DNA of 64,000 nucleotides from the NCBI GenBank assembly GCA_029448655.1, contig JACCLO010000012.1, forward strand, positions 1,922,001-1,986,000, given 5' to 3'. Of this stretch, positions 11,287 through 24,975 are shown in pieces. The stretch's first letter is position 1; each line of letters starts with the position of its first letter. Made by a program: the position numbers and the translations under genes. Below the pieces are notes generated by a model. That model saw only the letters and a list, made by a program, of their open reading frames with translations, was not told where the DNA came from and searched no databases. The DNA is from Wolfiporia cocos (lineage: Eukaryota > Basidiomycota > Agaricomycetes > Polyporales > Phaeolaceae).

Positions 11287-14200
11287 GGCAGGCGTTGAGG
11301 AGAGAAAGTGAGGGAGGGGGGTGGTGGTCAGAGCACGGGCAGCGTCGATGGGTACACTGGTACCGGGTGGGGAAGGTTCTAGGGGGAGGCTGGATTGATA
11401 TAAGTAAGTTACGCCGAAGAAGCAGGGGAGAGCCGGCTAAGGAAACAATCTCAAGGGCTTCGGAGGTGCTCAGGGAAGTAAGACCTCGAGACACATGGGA
11501 GCGGGGGGCGTACTAGCGCGTGGCCGATAAACGGGCCGTGCGAAAGGAAAGGCGTGCCTCCCGGGCTGGATGATGGCTTGCGTCGCACCCGCGGAGGGAT
11601 CAAGATCAGTAGAAAAATGGGCAAACCCAAAAAAACTGGCAAGCGACGGCAGGCCCGCTGACACACCGCCGCGTGCGGCGTGTGCAACAAATCATAGCCG
11701 TTCGGTGCGTGATCCGGTCGCCTCATGTCCGCTCCGAAAGGCACTATCCGACAAGAATTTCCGCTTGTGAAAGTCGCTCACCTGGATTATTGTGAACCCA
11801 CGATTGCCAGAGAATGCGCGGATGCAGCGTGGCACGGGCAATTCCTATCGCCAGAGTGTCGACGCTTATCTGCCGTCAGAGACCCGAGCGACTCGTCAAT
11901 GGGGTAGCGGCGGAGGGCAGAGGGCAGGGAGGGATGACGACGAAGGAGGGTGCTGGGGCAGCGAGCGGGCGTGCAGATGGCTGTATATAACAAGTTCAGG
12001 GGCGCTGGCTGTGGCCCCGCCGCCGCACGTGCAATAATCTATCAGAAGTAACCGTGGGAACACACTCAGATATGGCCGTCGGAGTGCTAATCTGTGGCGC
12101 TGCCCGCTGCACCCGACGGCCAGTTCCCTGGGCGTTGCGGGCACACTGCCCTGCCTGGTGCTCAGGCCTGCCCGACGTCGTGATATGCATGCTGAGCGCG
12201 CTTTCTATCCGACTGCCGTCGGGGCTGCCGTGCAGGCGCCACAATCACAGCGGAGGCCAGGTCTCTGATGGTGCAGCGCCTCGCAGATGAATACGCCCTT
12301 CCATATCAGTAGCAGGGACACGTTATAGACGTTTTGATCGTGCACAATAGCTGAGACGGCTGCACACATCAGATGATGGTCCAAGCACGTCCAAGGACGT
12401 TGTGCTCGGGCCACGCTCGCAAGCGGAGCCATCATCGAATCGCCGCTCTGCCGTGCTCATCTTGGTCGCATCGCAATCAGCAAATCAAGCCCCGATGGAT
12501 TATCAGGCCTTGTGACGCTCCGATCCGAGCAGCTCGTGAGCACACTTGCACGGTTTAGTGTGTGGCTTCGCGTGAACAGAGCACGACGGCCACTCTCGCG
12601 CATGTCGCCACCGTCGGCTATAGGCCAGTCCATGTCCCTGTCACCTGCCCGCCACTAAATGCACTCCCGGAGCTCGCCCGTTCAGGATACGCGCCGCATT
12701 GCGCCGCACAGGGCACCGCCGGATCTGCCCTGGTAATGTGAACGCTTGCTTCGTCGCAGCAGGGCAGAGCCGCACAGCTCCGGCGCACTCAGCCGCCACT
12801 CCACTGCCGGCGATTATTGTATCTTGGCGACGTGCAAGCATGCTCTATTCTGGCACCGCGACGTCGCTCGTCGCTGCCGGATGGTTCTGATACACAGACA
12901 CACTCGCGATGTGACGAGTTCTTCCCCAGTGCCCACGCTCTGCATGAATCGGCACGTCGCCTCAGCTGGCCAGCTCCGCGCCTCCCCTCTGTATCACTGT
13001 GCGTGTTCCACGCCCGTTGTGGCGTGGCACAGCCCGATCGTTGACGTCGACGTTAGCGTTCTTCCTGCGCTAAGCATCAAACGCATCCTCTCCACTCATA
13101 TTCGTTGCTGATTGCACACATGCGGGAGTATACGCGGACGTAGGGCGCCGACTACGGGCAGCTGACGTCTTTCTGAGGCTTGATATTATCGCTATGCCGT
13201 GCAATCACCGTGTTCACCGCACGTTCACCTCGCAGGCAGTGCTCAAGCGTAATGCGAACCCGGCGGCCTCTAATAGAGCTTCGTTTTATGCTCGTAATCA
13301 CAACTGCATCCATTCAAAAGCTCTACGATTACGGCACTATCTCATCAACTCGCACTTGCGCAGTACGTCCCTTTGCAATGACATCTCGGATCTAACACCA
13401 CGACCATACACCCATGACGTATCCCAAGACTAGTACAAAGGTGCATGCCCCACTGGAAGTCCTCGCTTGCCGTTACTCGCGCCCGCTGCACTAGCTTAGT
13501 TGAGCTCGGAACGCCACAGCAGCAGCGAAGATCACATGTTCGCATTGTCAAATGAGATCGCGAATGATGATGGCCGGCTCGAGGTCACGCCTGCCAATCG
13601 CTCCGCACAACTACAAGACATCGCAGCAGACACTCGACACTGGGAATGTATCGTGTCCGCAAGCAAACCCGACTATCAAGTATCTGCCGCTAACATTCCG
13701 TCGCACGCGCCTACGTCGAACCACAATGTTGACATGCGATTGCTCTGTTGCCTATAAATTCCGCAATGACACTGGACCTGCATCATCATTCCACCTCATA
13801 ATCTTCCGGCGCCTTATCAGCGTCTCGTTTCCCGATGCGACACCGACTCCTCCTGGCGCTAGCCGCCTACTAATGATAGCTTGCGAATGTTCAGTTATGC
13901 GCCTCCCGACCACTTTTCACAGTGCTAGACGCTGAGCTGGGAGGCGCGCGCTAGGTATCCTTCCCGACCACCCCGTCCGTTAATTTAACAGGACAACGCT
14001 CATCACACCACCGCAGCGCCAACGGTTCCCGACATTCGCCCCTCGAACCCGCTGTCCACAAGTCTCCACCACCTACAAAGCGGGTGCGCGCGTGGACGTG
14101 GACACCTCCGCTGTCTCCATCTGCCTCTGTCGCCATCTCCGACGTATCCTCGGACATTCTCGCCGTTGTCACGGCCGTGATGGCGACGATGCAGCATCTG

Positions 14201-17200
14201 TCGCGCACTCCACGGGCTCTGATGTCGTCACCTGGGCCGGGTCCCCACGCAGCTATAGATTGAAGTAGCCACCGCCGCATATGCCACTCGCCAACCATGC
14301 GCATGCTCTGACTAACGGTCACATGCAGGCGGCCCGCAGACAAGCGTGTGTGCTTCTTCACCTCTGCGACGTGCTCAAGCTGTTTCCGCTGCGCCTTCTG
14401 GGTCCTGGGATCGCCCGTGCGTGCACACGAGAACCGTACGCCGAAGTCTCTCGCACGCGCGCGGGGAAGCCAGGGACCGCTGACCAGTCGCCTTCCGGCG
14501 ATGCGCACGCACAGGACCCGAGCCTTCTGGAACCCCGGTCTGCCTCCCAGGGCCCTCGCCTCCAGGGCCCTCACCACCAGTTCAGCCCCGGGGGCTTCGC
14601 GCTCCTCCTCCCCCTATGGCACTGCCTCCGAGTCCTGTGCGCGCGTGCCCGCAAGCTCCGGGCGCGCGGCGGCGGCCTGCGCGGGGGCAGATGCGCACGA
14701 CCGTCCCGTGCTGCCCAGGCTGCCCGGGCTCCGCAGCGGTGTCGCTCGTCAGACGCACGCGCGGCGCAGAGCCGTGCCGCTCCGCCGCTGAATGGCGCGG
14801 CGCGGGCGAAGCTCCGGGGCTGTGCGGGCTTCTGCGGAGCAGGAACGTCCGTACGGATCACCGTCTTTGGCATGCACTTTGCATTGGCAAGCGTGGTGCG
14901 GCGCGCAGGCGGGTTCTAGGGCACACATGCGCACACTGCTCCGCATGCAAGTTCTGATCGCGCCCGATCGGCGAGATCATCATCGGCGGGTGGCACTTGG
15001 TGGCATGCGGGTGGCTCCAAATGCAGAATGGTCCGCTCCAAGCGCAATTCAGAAGGAAGGAAGATTGCGTTTACATGTTTTCCGGCCGCTTTAGCTCCCA
15101 ATTGAAAGTATAGCCTGTCAAATTGCTGGAGGGTTGGCATAGTGGCTGTGCGTCCGCGCAACTCCTATGCGAGAATGGCGAGTGTGATCCTTCTGCAATC
15201 TTCTCGTTGACATCGGCTTCGGGAGGGTTGCATGGGTCCTTGTGCGCGTTCAAACATATAAGGAAGTATAATGAATTTGTGAAAATTTCCTTGGCAATCA
15301 ATGACTTGGAAATACTGACAAGGTACGTGAGCTTTGCGAGATAACGGCAGCGATCATTGCAGCCCAACCTGGGTCCGTTGAGAATGCACTATTAGCTGCA
15401 AAGTTCCAAATGATGCGTGTAGAGATGCCCCATAAGCTGCAGCATTGAAGTTTCGAAATGGACATGCAGAGTGCACGCTGTCAAGTTCTGACTTTGGTTA
15501 GAAATCTGACACTTCGAGGTAGCGCCTTTCGGCGCCTACATACTGCCATCGGCATCGGAAGATAGCTGCCGTCGGAAAGATAGCCGCCATTGCTTGAGCA
15601 TCTCTTGGAGTGGGTGTTCGTGGAATTGAGCAAGTCATTCTCGCCCGTTTGAGATGTCTTGAGTCACCCACACAAGACGTTTCACACTGTCTAAATGGTA
15701 TTCGGAGCGCGTTGCTTCCGCTCGATATCCGGATAACTACCACGTTGTAAATAAGCAGTACCGCTCTGGCTGCGCAATCATTCGCGCCCGCTGTTTGGAG
15801 GATCCACCATTCTCTGAGGACCAATATGTGGATATCAGACCATCGTCCATTATGCATGAAGAAGTCAGCAGTACTCACGCTGTCAATTGTTCTTAGGCGG
15901 CGTTATCATCGCCCTAGGCGCGAAATTCGCATCCGGCCGTCTTATTCATCTGACCCAGGCATTCTGCTTGTTCGCGCATTGTTTGTGCATAGCCTCCGTG
16001 ATGTGCAGCCTCTTCTATAGCGGGTATTCTCGAGTTTCTGACATTCCTTACATGCAAAACGTAAGATACGCTGACGTCATAACAATATTCAGCGAGAGCC
16101 TCTGGGAACGAGCCTTGTCCGAAATAATCCCCAGCTTTATCTACATTTGGTCTGCGATATAGGTCACGATTCTTCGAAGATCAGCGCTTCAGCGCCTTTC
16201 AGCCTTCCTCGAAGCCTAGGCACGAGTGCCATACTGTATGTGGCGCATCCCGTGCGCGCCGTGTATCCCCTGGCATAACTAGCGTAGCATATAGCAGGAG
16301 ATTGAGATTGTGCCCTGGGGCGATTTTACCGAGCCTCCGAGATCCATGGCTACTGTTGCAACTAGCACTCTTCTCATTCCTCCGAGTCCGCAGCCGTCCT
16401 ATCGCGATAAATGGGCAAGCACCACCAACGCTCACCCGTTTCTGTCCCGCCCTCAGCCAGTAGCTGTGTTGCGACAAGGGTGTCTTGCTAACTGACCAAT
16501 CGCATTTGATCTGCGTGCTCATTGTAGCTTGACACCCTCTTTACCAGGGTTGCGCCGTTTGCGCCGCTTCTCCACCCGGTCGAGGGCACTCTTCAGTGCG
16601 TTTCATTTCGGAATCGAGGCCCACCACCGCGGGTGACGAGTGGTACGTGCGTGACTCCGTCGAACACTAGCTGCTCAACTTAATGGCTAGAAGTGATCTA
16701 CGACAGAGAATATGCCGTATCGGTCGTGCTGAGGATCTACGCGGATTGTTTCGGTCATCATTGCGTCTCACAATGAGATCCTCGCTTTTTCTTTGAAGCC
16801 ACGGAACTCGACTTACTGTCAGTGGCACCGGCATTATGGATGCGCTGCGATCCCTGTTTCAAGAGTGTAGCGAGAGCATCCATTCACATCACTTAGCGTA
16901 TATTCTGTGTCATTGATTTGAAAATACTGTTCATTATCTCCTTGTCGTTAAGTTCAGAGCGTGGTGTTGAGCGAAAATGCACGCCACTATCATCGCCACA
17001 GGAGACGACACGATCACTGTAGTAGTATGTAATGATACTGCGGCTGGGGCCATGTGTAGTTCGCGTGTACCATCCTCACCCTTTTAGATATTTCTAAGTG
17101 CGTGTCATTGAATGTACGAGGCGAGCACCATTCCAATCACCATCCGTTGTACGGATGTTGAACCTTGATGCTCAATCGTGGCTTCCTACGCTGTCTCAGT

Positions 17201-20200
17201 TCATCATGTACTCGGTTGCATTGGTCCGAGTGCCGCATCTACTAGTGGATTCAGACAACACTCAGTGCTATGGATACTGTTGCTAGAGGCTTTGCTTTGC
17301 CACGCAATACAATGATGTCCTTCTGGTATGCGTATGCCTTGTTCCTTCATATTTCATGTGTGATGATTCCTTGATCTCACCGGATCAAGCATGCTGGGTC
17401 CACGAGCCTGGAGTTTGAACTCGATCTTATCGCAGGCATCGAGATCTAGCTGACTGGCCACTCAACATCATAAGACATTGCTTGTAGGTAGTATAGTAGG
17501 GTAGTCTGGTAGCGATGATCAGTACGTTCGAGGTCCAAACTACAACAGGTGTCCTAAACGTAGCCCCTAGAATGTTAGTAAGCCGCAGTGTGTTCGTGAA
17601 GCTGTGCGAGAACGCATTGGACATACTGAATTACGGTACGGCATCCGTATAGATATAGCCCTCATGGTCACGGTAGTCTAGATGCGGACGCACTATCAGG
17701 AAGCTAGCCGCAATGCAGCAAGTCATATATCGGTGGCGAACTCGAACTGCGCCGTTCTAGGTTAGCACCGTGGGCGGCGAAACCTCCGCCCATTGATGGC
17801 CGTCGGACGGGATTCCGGAACAGCGGAAATTATACAAGTGGCATGCGCCCAGCAGTGCCAGAAGACCGTCTAAGCAATGTTAAAATGGATCGGCACATCG
17901 GATCCAAATCCCGTCTTACAGCACAAACGTTAGCCCTACGCCCTCGTCCAATGTATGCGCGATCAGCGTAGCAATAGCCTTGATCATCCTGTATATAAAA
18001 GAGTAACTTGAAGAGATGAATTACCATGCACTTCTGTGGACTTGTCGTAAGGTAAATTTTTTGAGGAATGGACGTGAAGAGAGCTGGCTGAAATATTAAA
18101 CCTTGTGTCTATCATGATCAGCCGGGATCAATTCATTATAGAAGGTAGCCAGCCATTTGCTGGGGAAAATGATATAGCCCCCGCTTCCCTCCCTATATGA
18201 GTGCACCCTTTACGCATTGATATGTGAGGACGACAAACCGGACGTTACCAGGTGGTCGCGAACTGGCTTTGGTTGCACCGCCATGAACTCCTTTGTCGGA
18301 TCCTTTGTTGGATTGCACGAGGACGGATTAGAAAATGTTGGCTTGTGCGCAACACGCGTTTCAAACAACTGATGCGGCCCAGAGCCTCACGTAGTTGCAT
18401 GCGTGGTTTGATAAGTCTGTTCGGAAGCAGCCTTGCCTGATCACGAGGGGACCTGTCAAACCTACACCTTCTAGGTTTCATTTAGGATTGCATCATCGCA
18501 CAGAGGGTAGGACACCAAGGGCGTTGGGGACGCGGGGCTAGGAAAGTAACGGCGCATATCCGATGCAAGGCGTTTGTTGTGCCTATCTGCGCTACGAAGA
18601 TCGTATGACTTCGTCCGCAGTCGAGGAGATCCAGCGGAGGTCGCATGGCTCATGTGCTACAATATTATGTTCCTGGACATGTAATCCGCGAAGCGGAGTG
18701 CGGAGCAATCAGTGAGTATGAAACACACGAGGCGAAGAAATAGACACTATCAATGCGCAGATAGGCTGTGCGATCCAGGTCTGCGGATTGTATTTCAGAT
18801 TCAGCGAGCGCATGCATGGCCAATGCAGACTTGGAGTTTCAACGTGGCTTAGAGGGCACGGTGAGCATGCATCACAGCTCAATAGCCTAAGAAAATACGC
18901 TCAAGATACTACATTTTTACCCATTGCCGTCGGTTAGTATATACGCGATATCTTCTTGACTCCTACACTAATGTACTCGTTCGATACCACAGAATGCTCT
19001 GCCTTAGCCGTTTCGAGATGTTGACTCTGGAGTATGATAGGAGAGCAGGCCCGACTACGAGTCCACGTTCGAGGGTATCTATATGATTGATCACTATTGA
19101 ACCAAGCAAGTCATCAAGAAGCAATGGGAGCCTTTCTTGGAGATAAAATCTCGTTTGATAGGCTAGTTGCCGCACTGATAAGCGTTTGCAGCAACGTGGA
19201 GAGCGAGGTTCGCTGTGTAATCACTCTCGAGGCATAGGTCCGACCGCGAACGACGGCTTATGGCTTCTGTCATGTTCTTGCCTGCGAAACTCCACGCAGG
19301 TTGCTCCAACACGTAAACAAGGCTTCAGGCAGCAGGCCACCTGCACACATGTCGCCTTGAAATTACACGCTGAGCACCTATCACCTCTTCCAACATGTGT
19401 AGTTGTATGAATCATCGCTTGATCTGCAGTCAATATCAAAGATCATGACGAAGGGCGAGGCTGAAGCAGCCCGGCACTTAGTCACTTTGATTTCCGTGGC
19501 AATACAGTATCGAACTAACGAGGCTTCGTCGGCTTGCGCTGGAGTGTGTTCACAATGCTTGTGCGATAGACTGTTCTACTATTGACCGGAGCATCGTCTC
19601 CATCTAATGTGCCAGTATATCAGGGCAGCGTCAGATCTAATACATGGAAGCACATCAAGGACCTACATATTGTTGGAGGTAACCCGACGCGACAGGTGGT
19701 ATCACGAAGCGAAGGGGCGGAGTTGGTCGTACGATACGGGGAGACTGCGACATCGTGCAGTGTGCCATTTCCGCGTGGCCCCAGTTACCTGTTCATGTAT
19801 ATAAGCTATACGGCGGGCATACAACCGCGTTGCCGGTTTGCAGCTAAACTTGCCTACCTTGGTCCCCGGCAAGATTCATTTGCAGAGTCAGCTGCCAGTT
19901 AATATGAGTGTCAATAGACCATGAGCGCCAATAAGAGGATCGCAAATGCCGATTCTGCGTAGACATATGGTTGTGAGGCTCATCGTATACCCAATCGCAG
20001 TAGTGGGCTATCTATTACCCTCGCAATTGACGAATTATAGAGTAGAGTGCTGCTCGTGTTGTGTTTGTAAGATGTTGTAAGCCGAGCGAACGAGCGGGAT
20101 TCACGTATGAACTTCTTGGTGTGGCTGATGTAGAACACTACTACGGCAATACAACTGATCATAGTATTCAGGAGACGCGTGGCTCAAGGTCTTTGATGTG

Positions 20201-20544
20201 CAATATCAGTTGCATTGCTTCCTGCTCGAGTTACGAACTTGACTCTAGGCAGACTCCATGAAAGCTGATTGACTGTAAACTGTGAGACTCGAAGGCCACG
20301 TCAATATGCCCATCGCACACAGCCCTGTAATACCCCTACCATATCTTGATGCTGACTGATGCATATGATTCAGCTTGTGAAGGTGTTGAATTGGCTATGA
20401 TGGGAGTTCAAACGTTCACGCGTTCACGGGCAAGCTCTTCAAGCGCCTGTCTCGTCTCGGAGTAGCGTAGGTGCTGATCTGATCGATATCACGGCCCGAT
20501 CAGGAGCCAGGTCGATATTCGCAACCTCCACACATACTCACTCG
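11287..20544. other. 9.3-kb stretch without a supportable gene
   Basis: This stretch contains the cyclin promoter at its left edge and the F-box promoter at its right edge. Between them are only short frames. A GC-rich block at about 14.38-14.90 kb keeps several frames open on both strands at once, which is what GC-rich non-coding DNA does; none has a domain I recognise. 16.5-20.5 kb is more AT-balanced and has almost no frame above 70 codons. I see no LTRs, terminal inverted repeats or RNA genes. Confidence 0.4.
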
Positions 20545-21783
20545 ATGAAGGAGCAGGATACCGATACCTCGAGGATCTATGAGATCCCATACGATATATT
20601 GCTTCGCATTTTGACGAATCTCTCCGCCACAGATGTCGTCAAGTTCCTCAGTTTGTCGCGCACTCTACATTCACAGATATGCGACGATCGTATCTGGAAA
20701 CATCGCTCAGCAACGAGTGGCGTCTCCGACCCTATGTTTCTCGGCCACCGGACCTACTACACCGTCTATACGCAGCTTCTCCATGTCTATGCACCTTTGA
20801 TCGGTGTTTGGGCTGGCGATCATCCATATACTGGGGGCATCATTGAGTTTCGCTGGGAGAGTGGCACCGGAAGTAACACGGGATGTATCATAGGGGACAT
20901 ATGGGATCACACATCCGACTCGGAAGAGACCGACGGACTCCCTCAACAGCCACAGTTCGCTGCTGCAATGAAAATAGGCTTTGCTGGGGACATGTCCGAT
21001 GAGCACCGCCAGGCGCTGGCCTATAACCCTCATCCAGACCAAGTCGTCGCCTTATGCTGCAAACCTGAACCTCCATCCTGTCGGGCGCATACCGTCGACA
21101 TCAATATCATGGGTGCTACGAGGCAAAGTGCTTTCATGTCGTTGCCTCGCGACGGGGTCTACCGTCATCCCGACTTCCCTTCAGAGGAGGTTGATATGTG
21201 GCGTGATGACACCCGTCCTTTCCCCCGGTTCCGAGTCCAGGAACAGCGCGCTGTTAACCAGATCAGCTCTAGCCGAACATATTTGAGACTGTTGCCGATA
21301 ATGATTACCGCCCCTACGAGCTATTTGAAGCCCAGGGCATTGACAATGACCTGCGCGCTCAGTAGATGTGAAGGGCTCAAGCCACCGACGCGGTGGGGGA
21401 TGAGTGCAATGCCATACGCTCCTCGATATTATCCTCTACGCGTCATGACCACGAAGGGTGTCGACCCGACTTCGGAGGATTGGACCCCCACGTCCCTTAC
21501 AGGACTCTGGCTAGCTAGCTATAGACCCCACGGTACCGAGTGTATCATGGCACACTGGGATGAAACGAAGCAAGCCATGCTCGGTATCAAGATCACTGGG
21601 GATCAGAACGTTCCTCGAGGCACTATTTCATGGGAGGTTGACATGGCTAGTCAGACACCGTATGAGCCGGATGAACGACGTGATATCCTTGCACGACTGC
21701 CGACCGACGATATCGAGAAGGACGAGCGCCGATATCAGCTGTTCCGAGGAAAGTTGCTCGCGAGTAATACAGGCCATATGTGA
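20545..21783 (+). CDS. F-box protein, single exon
   Basis: Predicted substrate-recognition subunit of an SCF ubiquitin ligase. The uninterrupted 412-codon frame begins with an F-box at residues ~11-55: IYEIPYDILLRILTNLSA, then VVKFLSLSRTLHSQI and the IWKHR end typical of the Skp1-binding motif. The C-terminal part has a conserved-looking block, GLWLASYRPHGTECI followed by KITGDQNVPRGTISWEVDM. This recalls the GxYGPHG...KITGDxNVP module of plant and fungal F-box proteins of the At3g12350 type; I take that module to be the substrate-binding part, which is inference. The ATG at 20545 sits ten codons before the F-box. No intron is needed, unusual next to its heavily spliced neighbours. The gene ends 530 bp before the left arm of the large inverted repeat. 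Confidence 0.85.
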   Translation: MKEQDTDTSRIYEIPYDILLRILTNLSATDVVKFLSLSRTLHSQICDDRIWKHRSATSGVSDPMFLGHRTYYTVYTQLLHVYAPLIGVWAGDHPYTGGIIEFRWESGTGSNTGCIIGDIWDHTSDSEETDGLPQQPQFAAAMKIGFAGDMSDEHRQALAYNPHPDQVVALCCKPEPPSCRAHTVDINIMGATRQSAFMSLPRDGVYRHPDFPSEEVDMWRDDTRPFPRFRVQEQRAVNQISSSRTYLRLLPIMITAPTSYLKPRALTMTCALSRCEGLKPPTRWGMSAMPYAPRYYPLRVMTTKGVDPTSEDWTPTSLTGLWLASYRPHGTECIMAHWDETKQAMLGIKITGDQNVPRGTISWEVDMASQTPYEPDERRDILARLPTDDIEKDERRYQLFRGKLLASNTGHM

Positions 21784-22312
21784 TTCACATTGACCGTCTG
21801 ACAGGTTACATCAATTGAACTATTTTACGTATAGACTCTCTGATCGGTGGACTATCTCTATCGTGATGGTCGTTGTCGCGCCGGATAGGTTTCACATCCT
21901 CTCATTAGCAACCGGACGGGGGGAGATAGGGGAGAGATTGCTGAGGGTCGATCACTTCATATCTGAGTAAATGTTATCTCTAATTGTAATTGATAGTCTT
22001 ATGCCCTTTGCACCCACCTGGAATATCTCGACGGTAGTAGTGACAACTAAATTAGACAGTTTCGCAAGGCTTTGTGGCTCACAATTCGCCGCGACTCGTG
22101 TGGTGGTTTTTGGCTGGGGCTCTCAGGCCTCAGCCAAGCGGAGCAGACGATCAACTTGAAGCAGGAATCTTGAGTCGGCGGGCCGTCGCGAAAACTCTGT
22201 GATCGTGACTACGGCTGGAAGAACGGGGCTTATGATATGAATATCAACATACCGCTGCAAGCGTGTGCTATGGACATAGATGATATACTATGGAGCAAGT
22301 CCAGTGATTTGC
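21784..22312. other. spacer between F-box gene and inverted-repeat arm
   Basis: This spacer has no frame with a recognisable motif. It ends where homology to the right arm (54366) begins at 22313. Confidence 0.5.
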
Positions 22313-24245
22313 TACACGAATGTGCAGCGAAGCTTAGTAAGCTTGATTTGCTACGCGTACGCGACGACGCGTCGCGCAGTGTTCGATCGTTACTGCCACA
22401 AACACATGTGTATGCTGCTGTAGCCTGTCCATCCCATACTACATGAAGGGAGCTTGCACGCCGTTGGGTCTGCTGTACACGTGCAGGATGCACAGGAACT
22501 GGCACTCGTTGATCGCATCAAGAGCCGCCACTAACGCGAACGTTGCGTCGCGAACGCGCGTTTTGGGGATACCGAAAGCCGGTACAGAACCCTTGCGGGC
22601 TTTTACTACGTCCCCGACTTCGTTGGATGCAAGTCTGGCAGGATCCCCGCGGTAAACCAGCACGATCGCTGTTTCGAACGGGACGCTGATCTCACGAGAC
22701 AGGAGCCCGAACGTATGGACCCCCGAATGCGGGGTTGCTCTCGATGAGTTCCTCACAAAAGTGCGAGCTCACGCTTGACAGTCTTGGCTCTGGGCTTGAC
22801 CGCGTCTGTATAGTAGAAGCCGTCCTCTCTGATGCAGCAGACCCACGGCGGGAAGGCGGTCGTCGAGGTGAGTATGCCCGAGTGCTTTGGGCCGTGAACA
22901 GCTCATCTAGACTGGGGCGCAGTTGCTCAGTGTCATGAGGACGCGGCCGACCGCTGACATCTCAAGACACGAATCCGCGAAGGAAGATGCGGCCGAAATG
23001 TGTAGGTGTCGAGACATGCTGTGCTACCGCTGAGCCGTTAACTTGATCGACAGTGAGAGAGACGGAAGCAAAGGTCCAGGCAATCCAGGTAACCCATTGC
23101 TGTAGTATATTGTCATTAATTCGTAGCTCATTGGTATGAATCACGTAGGACGACGAGTCACTTCCTCAGCGAGCCGTCAAGAAGAAGGGGATCCTAGGTA
23201 AAAAGCAGCTCAAACAAGCAGTATGCACGTCCACATCATACCATCAAGCCTGAATGTATGGTATCCTCCGTAGGTCTGGGACGATGCCCACGAAAAGCTG
23301 AAAGAAATCGCTGTCCGGCACGGCTACGTCTCTGGCCAGGGGTACGTGAGTCCGCAGCTGGGATCTCGTCAACGCTGACGTCCCCCGACAGAGTCGTGTT
23401 CCTCAAGCCAGAAACGGCCGACCGCGTGTGGCTTTCTGTCGCTCGTATGTCCACAATAGACTCGTGCTATGTCGCAGGCTCACCAGTCACATCGCGCTGC
23501 ATGCAGACTCGGTCGTCTCAGGAGCATTGTCCACGACCAATGTTTACGGCGCCAAGATGGCCGTCGGCCCTGGCCACGAGACGCGTGCGTGGGGGAGCAC
23601 TTCATTGCGTCTCTCCATGCCCAATGTGTTTGATCGAGACGAGGTCACGGAGGTACGCGCTAGCTTTGCCACGAAGTGATGCTCCCTGACTGTAGCATTT
23701 AGCTCATGCGAACTTTGATGCGCCAACACGGTGTCAAGCTCACGCTGGTCAAATTCGACCTGCACAAAGCAATGGGTTCGTATGGGGCGGCTCGATTACG
23801 TGAATTTCAGCTCAATACATTTACAGGCCTCGACAAGGATGACAAGAGCAAGATCAAGTCACACGTGAGACGATGTCATTTTACGGTGGAAGTTTACTGA
23901 GACACTGTCAGGTCTGGCTGCACAGCAATCTTCTGTCAAATGACGACTTCAAGGCGAGTTGTCCTACTTGTAGCTCTACGTTCACGCTAAGGACCAGTCC
24001 TGGTATAGAAACTGAGGAAGGAGTATTACGGAGAATTCCATTCAAAGAGCACGGAGTAGTGTTGCGTGTAAGCAGGGCTCAAGTTCACGATTGCTGGAAG
24101 AATAAACACAAGACATTCAAGCGCGATATTGAACCGATGTACCTACTAGTGCTGATGATATTTGATATCACTCGTTGCACACTTGTGTCGATAGTAAGGT
24201 CGGGATCTTGATGTCGCCCGATCACATCGGAATACCTTGCCGCTG
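22313..24245 (+). repeat. left arm of a large inverted repeat (uninterrupted)
   Basis: This 1.93-kb segment recurs in inverted orientation on the far side of the ATPase gene. From 22572 to 24245 it pairs with 29166 down to 27493 so that the two coordinates always add to 51738, meaning no net insertion or deletion over about 1.67 kb. From 22405 to 22578 it pairs with 44517-44701, and from 22313 to 22412 with 54277-54366, because the right arm was split by transposons. The left arm holds the unoccupied target sites: CCGAAAG at 22572-22578 for the outer transposon and CATGTGTA at 22405-22412 for the second hAT-like element. It carries a decayed DUF1917-like gene on the + strand. Confidence 0.9.
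23274..23800 (+). pseudogene. DUF1917/UPF0696 (Bles03-like) gene, probably decayed, left arm
   Basis: Pieces of the family can be read in order on the + strand. WDDAHEKLKEIAVRHGYVSG is at 23277-23336. After an intron with donor at 23342 comes VVFLKPETADRVWLSVAR. Then follow VVSGALSTTNVYGAKMAV and LSMPNVFDRDEVTEV up to ~23670, and LMRQHGVKLTLVKFDL near 23712-23765. Their order matches the 'W..A..LA..HG..SGKW' and later 'MPNV.D...V.EV' blocks of DUF1917, an eIF4E-like fold of unknown function. The expected Trp after SGK is missing (Gly-Gln-Gly instead), the C-terminus departs from the family after KFDL, and no N-terminal exon is convincing. I therefore call it a probable pseudogene. It could still be a diverged active gene. 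Confidence 0.5.
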
Positions 24246-24975
24246 ACGTGTCTGTGCCGATAACGCGGCCTCCATCTGACAAGACCACCCTGGCCCTCAG
24301 AGCTAACTGGGGTGAGGCGGGCGGAAGAACGCCAAGTTCAGAATGAGGTGCTCTACCCCCTATATATATTAGCGTAGCGTTTATAGTAGTGAGCGTACGT
24401 GATCGTAGAGAGGGTGCTTTAGCGCGAGTATAAGCGTGAGTCACATTTTGCCCGTGACACCATCTCGTTTTCTTTCTTCTTCACAAATTATTGTACCATT
24501 ATGGCAAGTTTACTACTTTATCAGGCAGCCCCTCCACTTTACTTCATGCTTTTCGTACTAGCTTGACTCTGAGAACTGGCGAGGTGACGCCATCCCCTCA
24601 AGAAGAGCTGAACGATTGAGCAGAAGGTCACAATAAGAACAATTAGTGATATAGTTTGATAGATTTGTATCGTATATTCATTACGCGATTGTTCGCATCG
24701 TCGCGGCCATTGTTATTGTGTTGGGTTTGTTCGCATTCCCGCACACATACTCTCGGTCTCTCGCGCCCACTAATCGGCGACCTGCTACTATCTGCATCTC
24801 CGCACCTTCCCTGCCACACCGTCGCCGTTCGCATCCCCAGTCTCTCGCGACCTGCTTTACTCTGCATCCCCACCTTCACATTTCGAGACGCGTCGCCGAT
24901 CTCAGCCACCGACGCGTCAGACGCCCAGCCGCAGCCGCTTGTCCATGTACGTGTGAGCATTTGCACCATGCTCCA

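Noticed and set aside
11129..11494. 121-codon - strand frame through cyclin exon 1 (containing CINVLVVPALSAYITSL)
   Set aside because: It meets the donor at 11166 in a phase that cannot join exon 2. The other frame, from ATG 11286, joins in phase and gives the Ser-rich N-terminus usual for this cyclin family.
13951..14577. 208-codon - strand frame
   Set aside because: It overlaps the same GC-rich block and has no recognisable motif or splice pattern.
14281..14919. 212-codon + strand frame and overlapping frames on the - strand
   Set aside because: The block is GC-rich and open in several frames on both strands. No domain, no convincing start context and Arg/Ala-dominated composition indicate chance frames.
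15887..16162. 91-codon + strand frame with two hydrophobic stretches
   Set aside because: It has no ATG at its start and no family resemblance. Hydrophobic runs this short occur by chance.
19582..19902. 106-codon + strand frame with PFPRGPSYLFMYISY
   Set aside because: Faintly recalls a basidiomycete-specific family, but the match is too weak and no flanking exons can be placed.
23544..23765. 73-codon - strand frame (and its mirror at 27973-28194)
   Set aside because: It is the antisense shadow of the DUF1917-like reading. The + strand of the left arm carries the family blocks.
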